A DNA stretch of 64,000 nucleotides, taken from assembly GCA_016987375.1 (NCBI GenBank), contig PJRA01000263.1, positions 5,017,269 to 5,081,268 of the forward strand. The letters run 5' to 3'. Source of the stretch: Brachionus koreanus (Eukaryota > Rotifera > Eurotatoria > Ploima > Brachionidae). The notes beneath the pieces were generated by a model. That model saw only the letters and a list, made by a program, of their open reading frames with translations. It made no database searches and was not told the origin of the DNA. Position 1 is the stretch's first letter. Each line of letters opens with the position of its first letter. A program made the translations under genes and the position numbers. Below are positions 12,190 through 22,999 of the stretch, piece after piece.

Positions 12190-13582
12190 GGTTGTTTATT
12201 GTAAAAAAAAAATAAAACGCGTAAATCTCACAACAGATTACGTGCATGAAATATTAAATAGTAAATAGTTTTTGTCTATTTTATCTTTTAAAATTTCGCT
12301 AGATTGAGCTTAATTATCTCTGATGCTGCTGAGTAAACTTGCGAATACAATAATTAATTAATTTTGGATCCAGATTCATAAGTGGTGGTAATAAAATTCT
12401 AAACAAAAAATTTTTTTTTTCANNNNNNNNNNNNNNNNNNNNNNNNNNNNNNNNNNNNNNNNNNNNNNNNNNNNNNNNNNNNNNNNNNNNNNNNNNNNNN
12501 NNNNNNNNNNNNNNNNNNNNNNNNNNNNNNNNNNNNNNNNNNNNNNNNNNNNNNNNNNNNNNNNNNNNNNNNNNNNNNNNNNNNNNNNNNNNNNNNNNNN
12601 NNNNNNNNNNNNNNNNNNNNNNNNNNNNNNNNNNNNNNNNNNNNNNNNNNNNNNNNNNNNNNNNNNNNNNNNNNNNNNNNNNNNNNNNNNNNNNNNNNNN
12701 NNNNNNNNNNNNNNNNNNNNNNNNNNNNNNNNNNNNNNNNNNNNNNNNNNNNNNNNNNNNNNNNNNNNNNNNNNNNNNNNNNNNNNNNNNNNNNNNNNNN
12801 NNNNNNNNNNNNNNNNNNNNNNNNNNNNNNNNNNNNNNNNNNNNNNNNNNNNNNNNNNNNNNNNNNNNNNNNNNNNNNNNNNNNNNNNNNNNNNNNNNNN
12901 NNNNNNNNNNNNNNNNNNNNNNNNNNNNNNNNNNNNNNNNNNNNNNNNNNNNNNNNNNNNNNNNNNNNNNNNNNNNNNNNNNNNNNNNNNNNNNNNNNNN
13001 NNNNNNNNNNNNNNNNNNNNNNNNNNNNNNNNNNNNNNNNNNNNNNNNNNNNNNNNNNNNNNNNNNNNNNNNNNNNNNNNNNNNNNNNNNNNNNNNNNNN
13101 NNNNNNNNNNNNNNNNNNNNNNNNNNNNNNNNNNNNNNNNNNNNNNNNNNNNNNNNNNNNNNNNNNNNNNNNNNNNNNNNNNNNNNNNNNNNNNNNNNNN
13201 NNNNNNNNNNNNNNNNNNNNNNNNNNNNNNNNNNNNNNNNNNNNNNNNNNNNNNNNNNNNNNNNNNNNNNNNNNNNNNNNNNNNNNNNNNNNNNNNNNNN
13301 NNNNNNNNNNNNNNNNNNNNNNNNNNNNNNNNNNNNNNNNNNNNNNNNNNNNNNNNNNNNNNNNNNNNNNNNNNNNNNNNNNNNNNNNNNNNNNNNNNNN
13401 NNNNNNNNNNNNNNNNNNNNTAGCTTATGCGAAACGCGATCAAACGCCTTCGAGTAATCTAAAAATACTACCACAGCACTGAATCCTCTATTCAAGGCCT
13501 CAGTAATAATATCTAAGCTTTCAAGCAAGTTGGTTACACAGGATTTACCACTAGTAATTTTTTTTCCAAGGACAAGAATCAA
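12190..13582 (-). mobile_element. LINE (CR1/Jockey-like) copy interrupted by an assembly gap
   Basis: Read on the minus strand, 13582-13421 encodes part of the reverse transcriptase: SGKSCVTNLLESLDIITEAL, then VVVFLDYSKAFDRVSHKL, matching the usual GR.C..NLL and LD.SKAFD.V.H motifs. The centre is 998 unknown bases (12423-13420). At 12312-12190 the 3' end appears, with AQSSEILKDKIDKN and a tail similar to that at 8230-8430. Length cannot be judged because of the gap. The 5' end is missing or truncated at 13582. Confidence 0.75.
12423..13420. other. Assembly gap (998 N)
   Basis: Run of N inside a LINE copy. Its position between two near-identical segments (6.6-7.6 kb and 15.5-16.6 kb) makes the local order of pieces less certain. 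Confidence 0.99.
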
Positions 13583-13885
13583 AATTATAGATATCAGAGT
13601 TTTTATTAAATTGGATTTTTTTTAATTTCTTTTTATTTTATTATTTTTTTTTAAAGAATATTCAAGACATTTCATGATGATTTTTAAAGTTTTAATGGCG
13701 AAAAGTTATAAATTAATAACATTGTAAAGGCATGTATCAATAAAAATTTAAGTATGTTAACTTTTTTTTTTAATTTTTATATTTATCATTATTTTCTTAT
13801 TAAATTGTTTAAAATTTTATTTATTAAATTTATTTAATCATCTCTTAAAACAAAAAGCGTCTTTTTAATCTTTATTGTCAGTGAA
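13583..13885. other. Gene-free AT-rich spacer between two LINE copies
   Basis: Poly-A/T-rich sequence between the minus-strand and plus-strand LINE copies, which point away from each other. Nothing else is recognisable. Confidence 0.5.
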
Positions 13886-15420
13886 TGAAGTCCATCCGCT
13901 TCGCCATAAAATTTTTAAAAGGTCGCTTGAATTAGGAAAGATACCAATTGAGTTGAAAAAAGCTAATATAACGCCAATTTTCAAAAAAGGAAGTCGAATG
14001 GAATCTTGAAATTATAGACCAGTATCCCTCACATCAGTGGTATGCAAAGTATTAGAGAGTATAATCAGGGATCAGATTATGTTTTTTCTTCAGAAAAAAA
14101 ATTTCAACGTCGTGAGTCAGCATGGTTTTGTTCCTAAAAAAGGTTGTGTAACCAATCTTCTCGAAACATTGGACATGATTACTAGTGAGACAGCAAAAGA
14201 TAACAGTGTTGACGAGTTACTCCTTGATTTTCTAAGGCTTTTGATACAGTACCACATAAACGACTTCTACATAAGCTTGGAGCATATGGTCTAGGGAAAC
14301 AAATGATAAATGGTTTGAAGATTTCTTATGTAATCGAACTCAGCGTGTAGTTCTCGGAAAATCTCTTTCTGAATGGTCGGCGGTTTTAAGCGGAGTTCCT
14401 CAAGGGTCTGTCCTTGGACCAATATTATTCATTCTATGCATAAATGACCTTCCAGATTGTGTTTCAAATAAGATGCAGATGTATGCTGATGATTCAAAAA
14501 TATTAGCTATTGTAAATCAAGTTTATGAAAAAATGAAGTTCCAGAAAGATCTAGATGCAATTTGAGAATGGATAAAAGTTTAGGGCATGGGTTTGTGTGC
14601 CAAAAAGTGCAAAGTTATGCATTTCGGAAGATTGAACGAGAGGCATAAGTATATAACTCTTACCAAAGAAGAGAATGAGAACGTATTACTTGAGGTAACT
14701 AGCTGCGAGAGGGATTTAGGTGTGATGGTATCCTCTGATTTAAAGTGGAATGCGCAGGTAAAGAGTGCATGTACAAAAACTAATAAGATCCTAGGAATGC
14801 TAAAGCTAACGTTCGATAGTAGAGACAACAGCTTATGGCAAAATTATTTTCATCTATGGTAAGAGAGTTAGCGGAGCAAGTCTGGAATCCGAGTAAAAAG
14901 ACGGATGTAAACGCATTAGAAAAAGTCCAAGAACGGGCCACAAAAATACCTTTGGCTTTGAAAGCTATGGACTATAAAATGAGATTATTGAAGATGATGA
15001 GGAGATTTGATTGAAATGTATAAACTAGGCAGTGGACTGGAAAATGCTCATCAGAAGAGAAAAGAGCAATATAAAGAGGCAATAGTATTAGAATGCACAG
15101 GAAAAGTTTTCCTGCAAAACTAAGAAACGATTTTGCAAGTGCGGTGACTATCCGGCATGCTTTCTTCTCAAATAGAGTGGTCCCTCAATGGAATAGGTTG
15201 CCTGATAGTGTTATCAAATCCAAATCCACGGAAGCTTTCAAGGTTGCGTTGGACAAATTCTATGGACATGGCTGCTTCAGCTCCATACTGCCAAGCAGTA
15301 ACGGGCTCAGATATTCTTTTAAGAATGTCGCAGCAAGAACTACTAACTAACTAACTAGCTTAAATAGAATTAGTGGTGAGAAATTATGTAATTCTAATTA
15401 AATGTATAATAATAAAAAGA
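13886..15420 (+). mobile_element. Degenerate LINE (CR1/Jockey-like) reverse transcriptase
   Basis: A nearly complete RT domain is readable with several stops and frameshifts. In order: LKKANITPIFKKGSRMES, a stop, NYRPVSLTSVVCKVLESII, QHGFVPKKGCVTNLLETLD, a damaged LDFSKAFD region, SGVPQGSVLGPILFI, the catalytic YADDSK box, CERDLGVMVSSDLKWNAQV, and C-terminal VVPQWNRLPDSVIKSK. A CTAACTAACTAACTA tract follows, close to the 3' end. No endonuclease domain is present, so the copy is 5'-truncated, the usual outcome of incomplete target-primed reverse transcription. The stops show it is inactive. It belongs to the same broad family as the copy at 12190-13582. Confidence 0.88.
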
Positions 15421-15524
15421 TTAGCATTTTATTTAAACACTTAACTTAATTTTAGTTTCATTTTCTTCACCTTCAGATAGAAAAGTCAATTCAAATAAAA
15501 TATCTTAACAATTTTTAAATTTAG

Positions 15525-15567
15525 CTGGAAAAAATTAAGAGAAAAAGAACAATCACAAGAAAATTGA
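15525..15567 (+). pseudogene. Damaged duplicate of the last BBIP1 exon
   Basis: The acceptor TTTAG|CTGGAAAAAATT and the end of BBIP1 exon 2 are repeated here, but 23 internal bases are missing (43 instead of 66 nt), which breaks the frame. The following roughly 70 bp up to the stop of the neighbouring gene match 6554-6624. No BBIP1 exon 1 is seen nearby. It marks the left edge of the duplicated segment. Confidence 0.8.
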
Positions 15568-15638
15568 AAAAAAATTATTTTTTCAAATCTTTATTTTAAA
15601 TTAAATTCATTTTTTGAATAAATGTTGTTTTATGATTT

Positions 15639-17246
15639 TTAAAAACCCGAATAAAATTCAAAGCTTTTCATTACAGAGTTTTTAAAATCACTCAATTTCA
15701 TTGTTGCTGTTTCTCTATTTAAACGAATGCTGTCCAAAAATTTCTCAGCTCTTTTTTCACTGTAACTTTTATTTAATCTTTGATTGAATTGCTTAATAAA
15801 CTCTTTGGCTTCATAGAAATTTATTTTATCATCTTCTTTTAAAACAAGTGAATCGAGTACTTGGTCAACTAAATAGCTTGATGGCTGTGATAATGCACCA
15901 ACCCAAGGCTCTGGCGACTTTGCTTTTGTTACCACATATTCAAAACTTGGCTCGCATATTCTTTTCTCTTCTTTTTGTTCTTTTGGAAAAAAGGACTCAA
16001 CTGGACATACTTCATGCGAATATACGGGAGCCGGTTGAGTGACAAAATAGCTTGGAACTACAGGCTGCTGCATTTGATAGACTGGTGGTGCTACTGAATA
16101 TGTTTCTTGAGGATATTCGCATATAACGCTTGATTTTTGTTCATATGACTTTGGAACCAAGTGTTTTAATTCGCTTAGACCTTCTTTATCCAAATCTACC
16201 AAACTAAGTGCATCCAAATCACCTTCTAAAATAACTTTATTGCTATCTTTAGATTCGGCAGCCAATGTTAGACCTTGAGGAGGTCTAATACCTTTAACAA
16301 AATCAGGTAGCTCTTCAGCCTTTTTAAGATGTGGTCCATATTTAGAGGTATACTCTTCTGGATTCGTTTTAACAACACCCAAATCTCTAAATTCCCTTGT
16401 AACACTACATGTTGGACTTTCCCATTGGATGATTACATTTTTGGGCTTTTCATAGTAGGGGCCTGTATCTGTAGGCTTGTGGTGAATTACACGTCTTCTA
16501 TTGGCTTTTGAGCCTAACCATCGTTCAACAACAACTGGTTGAGGTTTTGGAGGCATTTGTGGCAATCTTTCAATTATAACTTTACGCGGTGGTGGGGGAA
16601 CTTTTTTGGCCGGAAGAGTTATAACCTTAGTCTCTAAAGTTTTAGCTGGTATTGGTGGAGCTTCACGTAAAACTAGAGGTGGGGGTGTTTCGGGCCTAGA
16701 CGGTTGTTGCCGAATGCAAACAGGGGGTGCAGGTGGAGGAACAACAACTTTTTCATGTTGGATAACGATGTCACCATGAGGTTCTGGCGAAGGAGGCTTC
16801 AAATATCTCACAGAAACTTCCTGAGTGTATTGACAAGTTTCTGTAGGCTTTTTGGTTACTATCTCAGGATTTTCGTCTTTATTTATCGGATACTCAGCTA
16901 GTGGAATAGCTCCAGTCCAACTTACAGTCTCTTTTTTTGGCTGTTTAGTATAAGTCGGAACCGATTCGCTCTCACTAACATATTCTATTGGAACAGTTGA
17001 TCCATATTCATAGGTCCATTTCGGCTTACGAGACTTTTTTTTTGCTTTGCACGGAGCAGGAAATGAAGAAACTGGCTGACAAATAGCTTCAGGTATAGTT
17101 GGAGTAACATAGACCGCTTCTACAGGTGCGTTCTGAAAAGGCACTTGGCTGCCCATTGACTCAAACGCTTGTCTTATTAATTCCTCTTCTTCTGATGAGG
17201 GACCTGATTCTTCTGGAACATCGTAATCATAAGCGTAAAATGCCAT
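15639..17246 (-). CDS. Pro/Val-rich protein, alveolin/articulin-like (tentative)
   Basis: Single-exon gene, 535 residues, starting MAFYAYDYDVPEESG. An acidic N-terminus is followed by a Lys/Arg patch (CKAKKKSRKPKW). A Pro/Val/Ile/charged middle (residues about 150-250) has repeats of the type PPPPRKVIIERLP and PKPQPVVVERWL. A conserved-looking block contains KPKNVIIQWESPTC, EFRDLGVVKTNPEEYTSKYG and GIRPPQGLTLAAES. The C-terminus has a DDKINFYEAKEFI helix region. The VPV-like, valine-proline-charge pattern recalls alveolins and articulins, membrane-skeleton proteins; this is a resemblance in composition and motif, not a proven homology. No signal peptide or membrane span is present. Its 3' 60% is duplicated at 6625-7583. 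A structural cytoskeletal role is inference. Confidence 0.8.
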   Translation of the reverse strand: MAFYAYDYDVPEESGPSSEEEELIRQAFESMGSQVPFQNAPVEAVYVTPTIPEAICQPVSSFPAPCKAKKKSRKPKWTYEYGSTVPIEYVSESESVPTYTKQPKKETVSWTGAIPLAEYPINKDENPEIVTKKPTETCQYTQEVSVRYLKPPSPEPHGDIVIQHEKVVVPPPAPPVCIRQQPSRPETPPPLVLREAPPIPAKTLETKVITLPAKKVPPPPRKVIIERLPQMPPKPQPVVVERWLGSKANRRRVIHHKPTDTGPYYEKPKNVIIQWESPTCSVTREFRDLGVVKTNPEEYTSKYGPHLKKAEELPDFVKGIRPPQGLTLAAESKDSNKVILEGDLDALSLVDLDKEGLSELKHLVPKSYEQKSSVICEYPQETYSVAPPVYQMQQPVVPSYFVTQPAPVYSHEVCPVESFFPKEQKEEKRICEPSFEYVVTKAKSPEPWVGALSQPSSYLVDQVLDSLVLKEDDKINFYEAKEFIKQFNQRLNKSYSEKRAEKFLDSIRLNRETATMKLSDFKNSVMKSFEFYSGF

Positions 17247-18200
17247 TTTTAAAAAGTTTTTAAATAAATTTGAAAAGAGCTTGATTTTTAGCTTTATGTT
17301 TTTGTTTTGTATTCTATTTTAAGGAAAAGCTATTGGAATTTTAAAAGCTATGTTCTAAGTTAATTTCTTGCAAGGTCAAAATATTCCAATAATGGAATTC
17401 AGCAGCTATTCAAGTAATTTTTTTCGAAAATAAAATTCAATGTATGATTTTAAAATCCAGCGATTCAACATATTTTTGAAAATTTAAACCAAAAATAATT
17501 TTTTATTAACGCAGTCAAAAGTTTTAAGTTTCTAATTTTAATACAATTAATTTATTTCAATTATTTTCTGTGCTTTAATTTGAATGTTTTTTACTTTAAT
17601 AATCTTTTTATTTTCCTTTTTTATTAGACCGAGCTCATCTAGTTTACTTTTTTTAAATTAGAAATCAATAATTTCATTAAAAATCTTAAATAATTTAAAA
17701 AGATCATTTATATTAAACAAAATTAATTATAACTATTTAATTAGAAGCAATTTTTATGTACAACAGTCAATTTTTTTTATTGTTTCTTAGTTTATCTCTC
17801 AAAAGCAAAGCAACAGAGTTTAGTGAAAAATTAAACTTAAAAGTTACAAGTCAAGTCAAAGTCGGCATTTTAAAGTTAATTATCAAAATTTAATGATCAA
17901 GCTCAACAATAAGTTTTTAAAAATTTTTAAGAATTTTTTTATTGAAAAATTTAATTGCAGCGAAATATTTTCATTTGTAGCTAAACATATTGAACCATAG
18001 CCAACTTTTGTCCTTATTTCTGCATATAAAAATTTTTTTTTCACAAATTTGCCCACAAAAATCAAGTTTAGAAAATGTGCTTATTTAATAAATTTTTTAC
18101 TCAAAAAATTTTTTTTTATAAATATTTTTTGGGCATCATCATTTTTATTTATACCGAGGCGGATCAAGTAATGTCAGTAAATATTTTGTACTACCTGTTC
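17247..18200. other. Gene-free AT-rich stretch
   Basis: Upstream of the Pro/Val-rich gene. I see no ORF with protein-like composition and no element ends; homopolymer runs dominate. Confidence 0.45.
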
Positions 18201-18400
18201 AGAAAAAATGGTGTCAAGAACAAATTCCAGAAGATTGGGCAAAAGACTTGATTGTCAAACTCCAAAAGAAATGTGAAAAAATAGTCTGCGATAATGGAGA
18301 GGAATTACACTGCTAACAATTGCAAGCTAAGTGTTCTGTAGTGTGACTTTGGACAAAATTAGGGTGTCATTGTTAGAGTGTCATTATATTCTGTAATGAA
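18201..18400 (+). mobile_element. Short LINE fragment (RTE-like reverse transcriptase)
   Basis: From 18209 the frame reads CQEQIPEDWAKDLIVKLQKK and then CDNGEELHC, closely resembling the IPEDW...IVKLPKKGD...CDNWRGITLL region found upstream of the catalytic core in RTE-type LINEs. After a stop, the shifted frame continues KVFCSVTLDKIRVSLL-like. Only this piece remains. It differs from the CR1/Jockey-like copies at 12-15 kb. Confidence 0.7.
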
Positions 18401-19566
18401 AAGCTTGATGTCATACACCTCAAAACGCAGGATCCTGTGAAAAATGCTTGTAAATAAGCATTTTTTGATGATAAAATCAATTAAGTATTATTCCAAATCG
18501 ATATTCTAATTCTTGGAATTAGAGATTCTAAATAGTTCAAATAAATAAAAAAAAACTATTGTTTATGTCTTGTGGACAGAAAAATTATTCAATTCAAAAT
18601 TTTTTTGTTTCTGAATGTTCAATACAAATTCTATAGTTGATTTTATTTAATTTCAACAAATCCGTCTACTAGGTTAAGCGGTTTAACATCATCATCTGAA
18701 AGATTGATTGTTTCTTAAAAAAAGAATATTTTTTTTACTAAAAAAATTAATTTATTTAAATTTTAAATAAAGCAAATAAAATAAAAAAAGATTTTTAATT
18801 ATAATTGTTTTTTTTTGTTTCTTAAATAAGACAAATAAAAGAATTTTCTTTTTTTTTTCAACAAAACATTTTAATACTTCGCCAATATATGCAAATATTT
18901 TATTATACCGAAGATATAAGCATTAGAAAAAAGTTTCAAAATGACACCAGGCTTTCTAGTTTTAAAAAAATAAAAAATCTAAAAAACAGAAGTTAATTGA
19001 GCATATTTATTGATAAAAATTATTTTTTTTTTGTTTCAGAATCAAAATATTTATGACATATCATAATTTGATTTAGAAATCTGCTCAATAAATGTCTTAA
19101 AATTTGTTACCAAAATTTCAACAAACAATTAAAAAGTGAACTAAAGTTATTTTGAATTTTATAAAAGTACCAAATATTTCTCTAATGTTGGGTCTAAAAA
19201 AGCAGGTCGACAAAAAATTTTCAAATGATTAATGACCAATGTGTTAATTTTTTTTAACAATAGAAGGTCCGAGGGTTTTTTTATAGCCCTTTTAAAAAAA
19301 AATAGAAACTTGAATTTCATCACAAAAAAATAAAATTCTAAAAAATGCCTTTTTAATAGTTAAAAATCTTGATTATAATTTTTTAGAAAATGAATAAATT
19401 TTCAAAGAAAATCTTTTTTTTTTTTAAATTTTTATGAGAAATTCTTATGTTAAATAATTTATTTTTCTATTAGATTCAAAAATTTGCCTGCTAAATTTTT
19501 TTGAAATGCTCAGTGATTAAAATTTTAAATTTTTGAAGATTTTGAGTTTTATTTTTTAAAAAAAAA
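18401..19566. other. Gene-free AT-rich stretch
   Basis: Long A and T runs; no exon, RNA gene or element end recognised. It should hold the 3' untranslated region of the TMEM272-like gene. Confidence 0.45.
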
Positions 19567-21198
19567 TTATTTTGATTTGTGAAAAATTCTGTATGTAACA
19601 ATAACAATGGCAAATAATACAAATATACAATAGATTACAATTATTTGATAGAATGCAAAGTCGAAACAAATTATTTTAAGTACAACTGGGTTTAGTTTAT
19701 CGGATTTAAGCTCATTCAAAGATCTCGATATCTCATTGTTATGAAAATAAATTTTCAAAATCTCCTTTTGAGTCTTAGTTGTATTATTTGTACTATTTTG
19801 GACATCTTTTTTTAACTCAGAGTCGAAAACCCAATAATTGCCACATATAAACCAAATTAACAGGAACACAAGCAATGATTGTCTTATGAAAAAAAAAACA
19901 CCGTATCTCATAGTGTGAGAATCAACTAGCTTAATTGGCTGTTGGGTTTTCTTATGGTGACGATATAAATGCTTATGAGTCGAGTACTTATTTCCATATC
20001 GTCCATTAAAATAGTGATTACCTAGAGTATTATCACTAAGGCTTTTTGTTCTCTTTTGTGTTCTTGATCTTCTTTTTTTTTCCGAATTTAAATCACTTGA
20101 TGATCTAGAACGCTTACATCCCATTGAGTCCTGGGCCAAGCTACGACTTCGTCTTGCTTTTGAAGCCACACTACTTGCAGAGCTTTTGCTGCCTGAATTT
20201 TCATATTTCTCAAAATTATTTGCTCTTTTTCGATCACTTGTGTTCTCACTTCTATTCGAAATTGAATTTAAACTCGCATTGAATCTGAGAACCGAGCCAC
20301 TATTTGACTGTGTCGGATTTCGGCTTAAATTTGAGTTAGTTTCGGAAAGCTGATAGATGGAAGGCTGATGCTGTATTGTGGAACTCACTTCCCTGGCTGT
20401 TTTTCGAATAATTCTCTTACAAGGATTAAAGCAACAGCAGTCGCAGCAAAAAAAACTCAGAACAAAAGTTGAGCAGCAACTAAGTTTTACATTAAATTTG
20501 GCACATGTCGATAAATCGGCATAATTATTACCTGAATTTTCATATAAAGAACTCGACGTATAATTTGACAAAAATAGAGAAGCGTTAAACCGATTTACTA
20601 CAAGACGCCATATTAGATGTTCATACATTTTTGCTATGATGGATTTGGAATAACTAAAAGGACATGAAAAATACAAAAATATGTTCACAAGGCCAACAAT
20701 ACCGAAAACCAACAAATATGTGGGAATTTTTCTATAGTTTGCGCAGTATTCTAAACCAAGAGTGCCCAACACAATAAATGACAAGTATGCACATATGGAA
20801 ATCATGGATATTAAGGCTATGAAAGCATATTTTAACGTGGACGAGGTAATAACTGTGTTTATTTTGGGATCATGTACATGACTGCGAAGCTTTTTGTAGT
20901 TTGTTTTAGATTTTTGCATACTTTCATTTAAATTTAGTTCTGATCTTGGATTATTTTGAGCCAAATTAAGCTCGCTTGAAATTTGGTTAGAATTCGTATT
21001 TGCATTGTCTAATCTTGATCGTGAAATTTCGTCACATATTTGATGATTAAACACACAATTTGCATTTGAATTATTTGTTTGGATACCTGTATTAGTAGAC
21101 CACAAATTATTGTCTAAAAATTTATTTACATTTCCGACGCTTTGAATACATTTATTTGAAATAAGAGATTTGATATGGTGTTGAGACGAGCGGACCAT
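19567..21198 (-). CDS. TMEM272-like four-span membrane protein with a large insert
   Basis: Single exon, 543 residues, ATG at 21198. The first 120 residues are polar and Asn/Ser-rich. Hydrophobic spans lie at about 122-148 (FIALISMISICAYLSFIVLG) and 158-180, followed after a long loop by spans at about 431-457 (SLLVFLLIWFICGNYWVF) and 512-535. The pattern of a span, CANYRKIPTYLLVFGIVGLV, and the span ending WFICGNYWVF is that of the TMEM272-like family, whose function is poorly known. The loop between spans 2 and 3 is about 250 residues and unusual: it has a cysteine cluster (FFCCDCCCFNPCKR) just inside the membrane and a Ser/Arg/Lys-rich region (KKRRSRTQKRTKSLSD). The Cys cluster could be palmitoylated; that is inference. 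Topology would place both ends and the loop in the cytosol. Confidence 0.75.
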   Translation of the reverse strand: MVRSSQHHIKSLISNKCIQSVGNVNKFLDNNLWSTNTGIQTNNSNANCVFNHQICDEISRSRLDNANTNSNQISSELNLAQNNPRSELNLNESMQKSKTNYKKLRSHVHDPKINTVITSSTLKYAFIALISMISICAYLSFIVLGTLGLEYCANYRKIPTYLLVFGIVGLVNIFLYFSCPFSYSKSIIAKMYEHLIWRLVVNRFNASLFLSNYTSSSLYENSGNNYADLSTCAKFNVKLSCCSTFVLSFFCCDCCCFNPCKRIIRKTAREVSSTIQHQPSIYQLSETNSNLSRNPTQSNSGSVLRFNASLNSISNRSENTSDRKRANNFEKYENSGSKSSASSVASKARRSRSLAQDSMGCKRSRSSSDLNSEKKRRSRTQKRTKSLSDNTLGNHYFNGRYGNKYSTHKHLYRHHKKTQQPIKLVDSHTMRYGVFFFIRQSLLVFLLIWFICGNYWVFDSELKKDVQNSTNNTTKTQKEILKIYFHNNEISRSLNELKSDKLNPVVLKIICFDFAFYQIIVIYCIFVLFAIVIVTYRIFHKSK

Positions 21199-22999
21199 TA
21201 ATCAATCCAAATTATTTTTTTATGATCATTTGAATAATAGTTCTGTACCATATAAAAATATGAGTAAGATGACTAATTAGGTGAATAATGTTCTCCCACA
21301 ACACAGGTAAAAGTTTGTTAGCGTCAAAAATAAAATTTTTTAAATTTTTTTCTTAGTAAAATTGTATCATTTTGATACCAGTTACTAAGATCTAAAATAC
21401 TAAAATAAAAAAAAAATTTTTATTATAAAAAAATTTGAAATATTTTTAGAGATTTTCTTTTTTAAATAAAATTAAAATTTATCTTATCACCAAAAATAGA
21501 AACTATAAGTTTCTAAACGTTTACTTTTTTTTTTACTACTTAAGTTCTATTTAAAACAGCTCTAATTGAATTGAAATTTTTTTAGCAAGAATTTAATTGC
21601 TTTTTTCAATTAGAACTTTGTTTTAAGTATTCAGGAGTAATTTATGCTTTGTTGAATATGATGTCATATTTTTATTAGACTCGTAGCTGTCAAAAGTATG
21701 GAATCACATTTACTTAAAGGAAAAATATTTTTTTAATGGTGTATTACTTTAATTTACATTATGTTATGTCTATTAAAAAAGATTGATGCAAAAAAAAAAA
21801 TTTTTACCTTTATATTTGTTTTTTTTTTTAATTTTTTTTTTATCATCATAAAATTAAATTCGATAAAATTTAAAAAAATTTAATTCAGTTTCAAAATTCT
21901 TATCCTAATAATTTAAATAGAACTTAGAACATCTTTTTGATTTTGAAAATATTAGTAGAAAATATCTAATTTAAATTATAATTTAGGTCATAAACCTATA
22001 GTATAGATTAAAATCAACTTAATAGCTTTTGTTTTTTAAATATAAGTATAATTTCTGTGTCCGAAATGCAACTACTTAATATAATTAATTTATTTAAAAA
22101 ATAGAAAATCTAAAACCAATATGAGAAAACATTGATCTATTCAAAATTTTTATTTTTCTATTTTTTAAATTTATAAGAAAAATACCTACAGCCAGTTTAA
22201 TTTAATTTATATCCAAAATTTATAATAATATGCAAAAAGAAGTGATGTAAGAAACTTTGAAAAAAAATTTATGTAAAGCAACACCAAATTTTGCATAAAA
22301 TCTTAAATTTTAAAATTTTAAATAGCTTTTTTATGATGTCTATATAAAATCGATTTAAAACTTAACTACAGTTGCTATATATTTTTTTATTTATTTTCAT
22401 GCTATACTGTAAAAAAAAAGTAATGACTTGGTAGCTGGGAGTGTAGTAGATTGCGTCACTTTTGAGTCAGGTCGTAATTATAAATATTTACTGTCAGAAG
22501 CTTACATAATTTGTTTTGACTACGAGATTTATACCCAAAATTTTATTTTTAAACTTAGTAAGTAATTTAAAAAATTGATTCGTGCTATAGACATTTAAAA
22601 GGTACACTAATTAAGAAATTTTAGAACAATCCTCAAAAATTAAAATTTAATTGATATGAATAAATTTAAAAGTTAAAATCTAATTTAGTCAACTATTATT
22701 TTATTTGAATAACAAAACAAATTAACCTAAGCTTTTCAATTTTAAAACTAGTTGAGTTTTTTTTTGTTTTTTATTCTTAATAAACAGTTGAAAAAATACA
22801 ACAATAGGTAACTATATTAATGTCTATATTAAGTTTTGCTTGACAACGATGGTTTTAAAGTTAAAATTAAAGTTTTGAAATTTAAATTTTTCTATTATTT
22901 AAAAAATGACTTCAGTTAATAATTAATTTTTTGTTCACATTTTTTGAATCTGTATTTTTTTAAATTTTTCTAATACTACGAAAAAATTACTCTCAACTT
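21199..22999. other. Gene-free AT-rich stretch
   Basis: No coding exon or RNA gene recognised. Around 21690-21715 the words CAAAAGTATGGAATCACATT resemble a mariner inverted-repeat end, but no partner was found. Confidence 0.4.

Noticed and set aside
225..16600. One large 9-kb tandem duplication, suggested by similar offsets (about 9,024 bp for the LRR-gene pieces and 9,014 bp for the Pro/Val-rich gene)
   Set aside because: RRP5 and most of BBIP1, which lie between the first copies, have no counterpart between the second copies, so the similar offsets are coincidental.
17883..18065. 60-codon minus-strand ORF
   Set aside because: Low-complexity Lys/Phe/Ile-rich translation of AT-rich DNA; no supporting signal.
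21680..21720. Mariner inverted-repeat end (CAAAAGTATGGAATCAC)
   Set aside because: No matching inverted partner within a plausible distance and no transposase remains.
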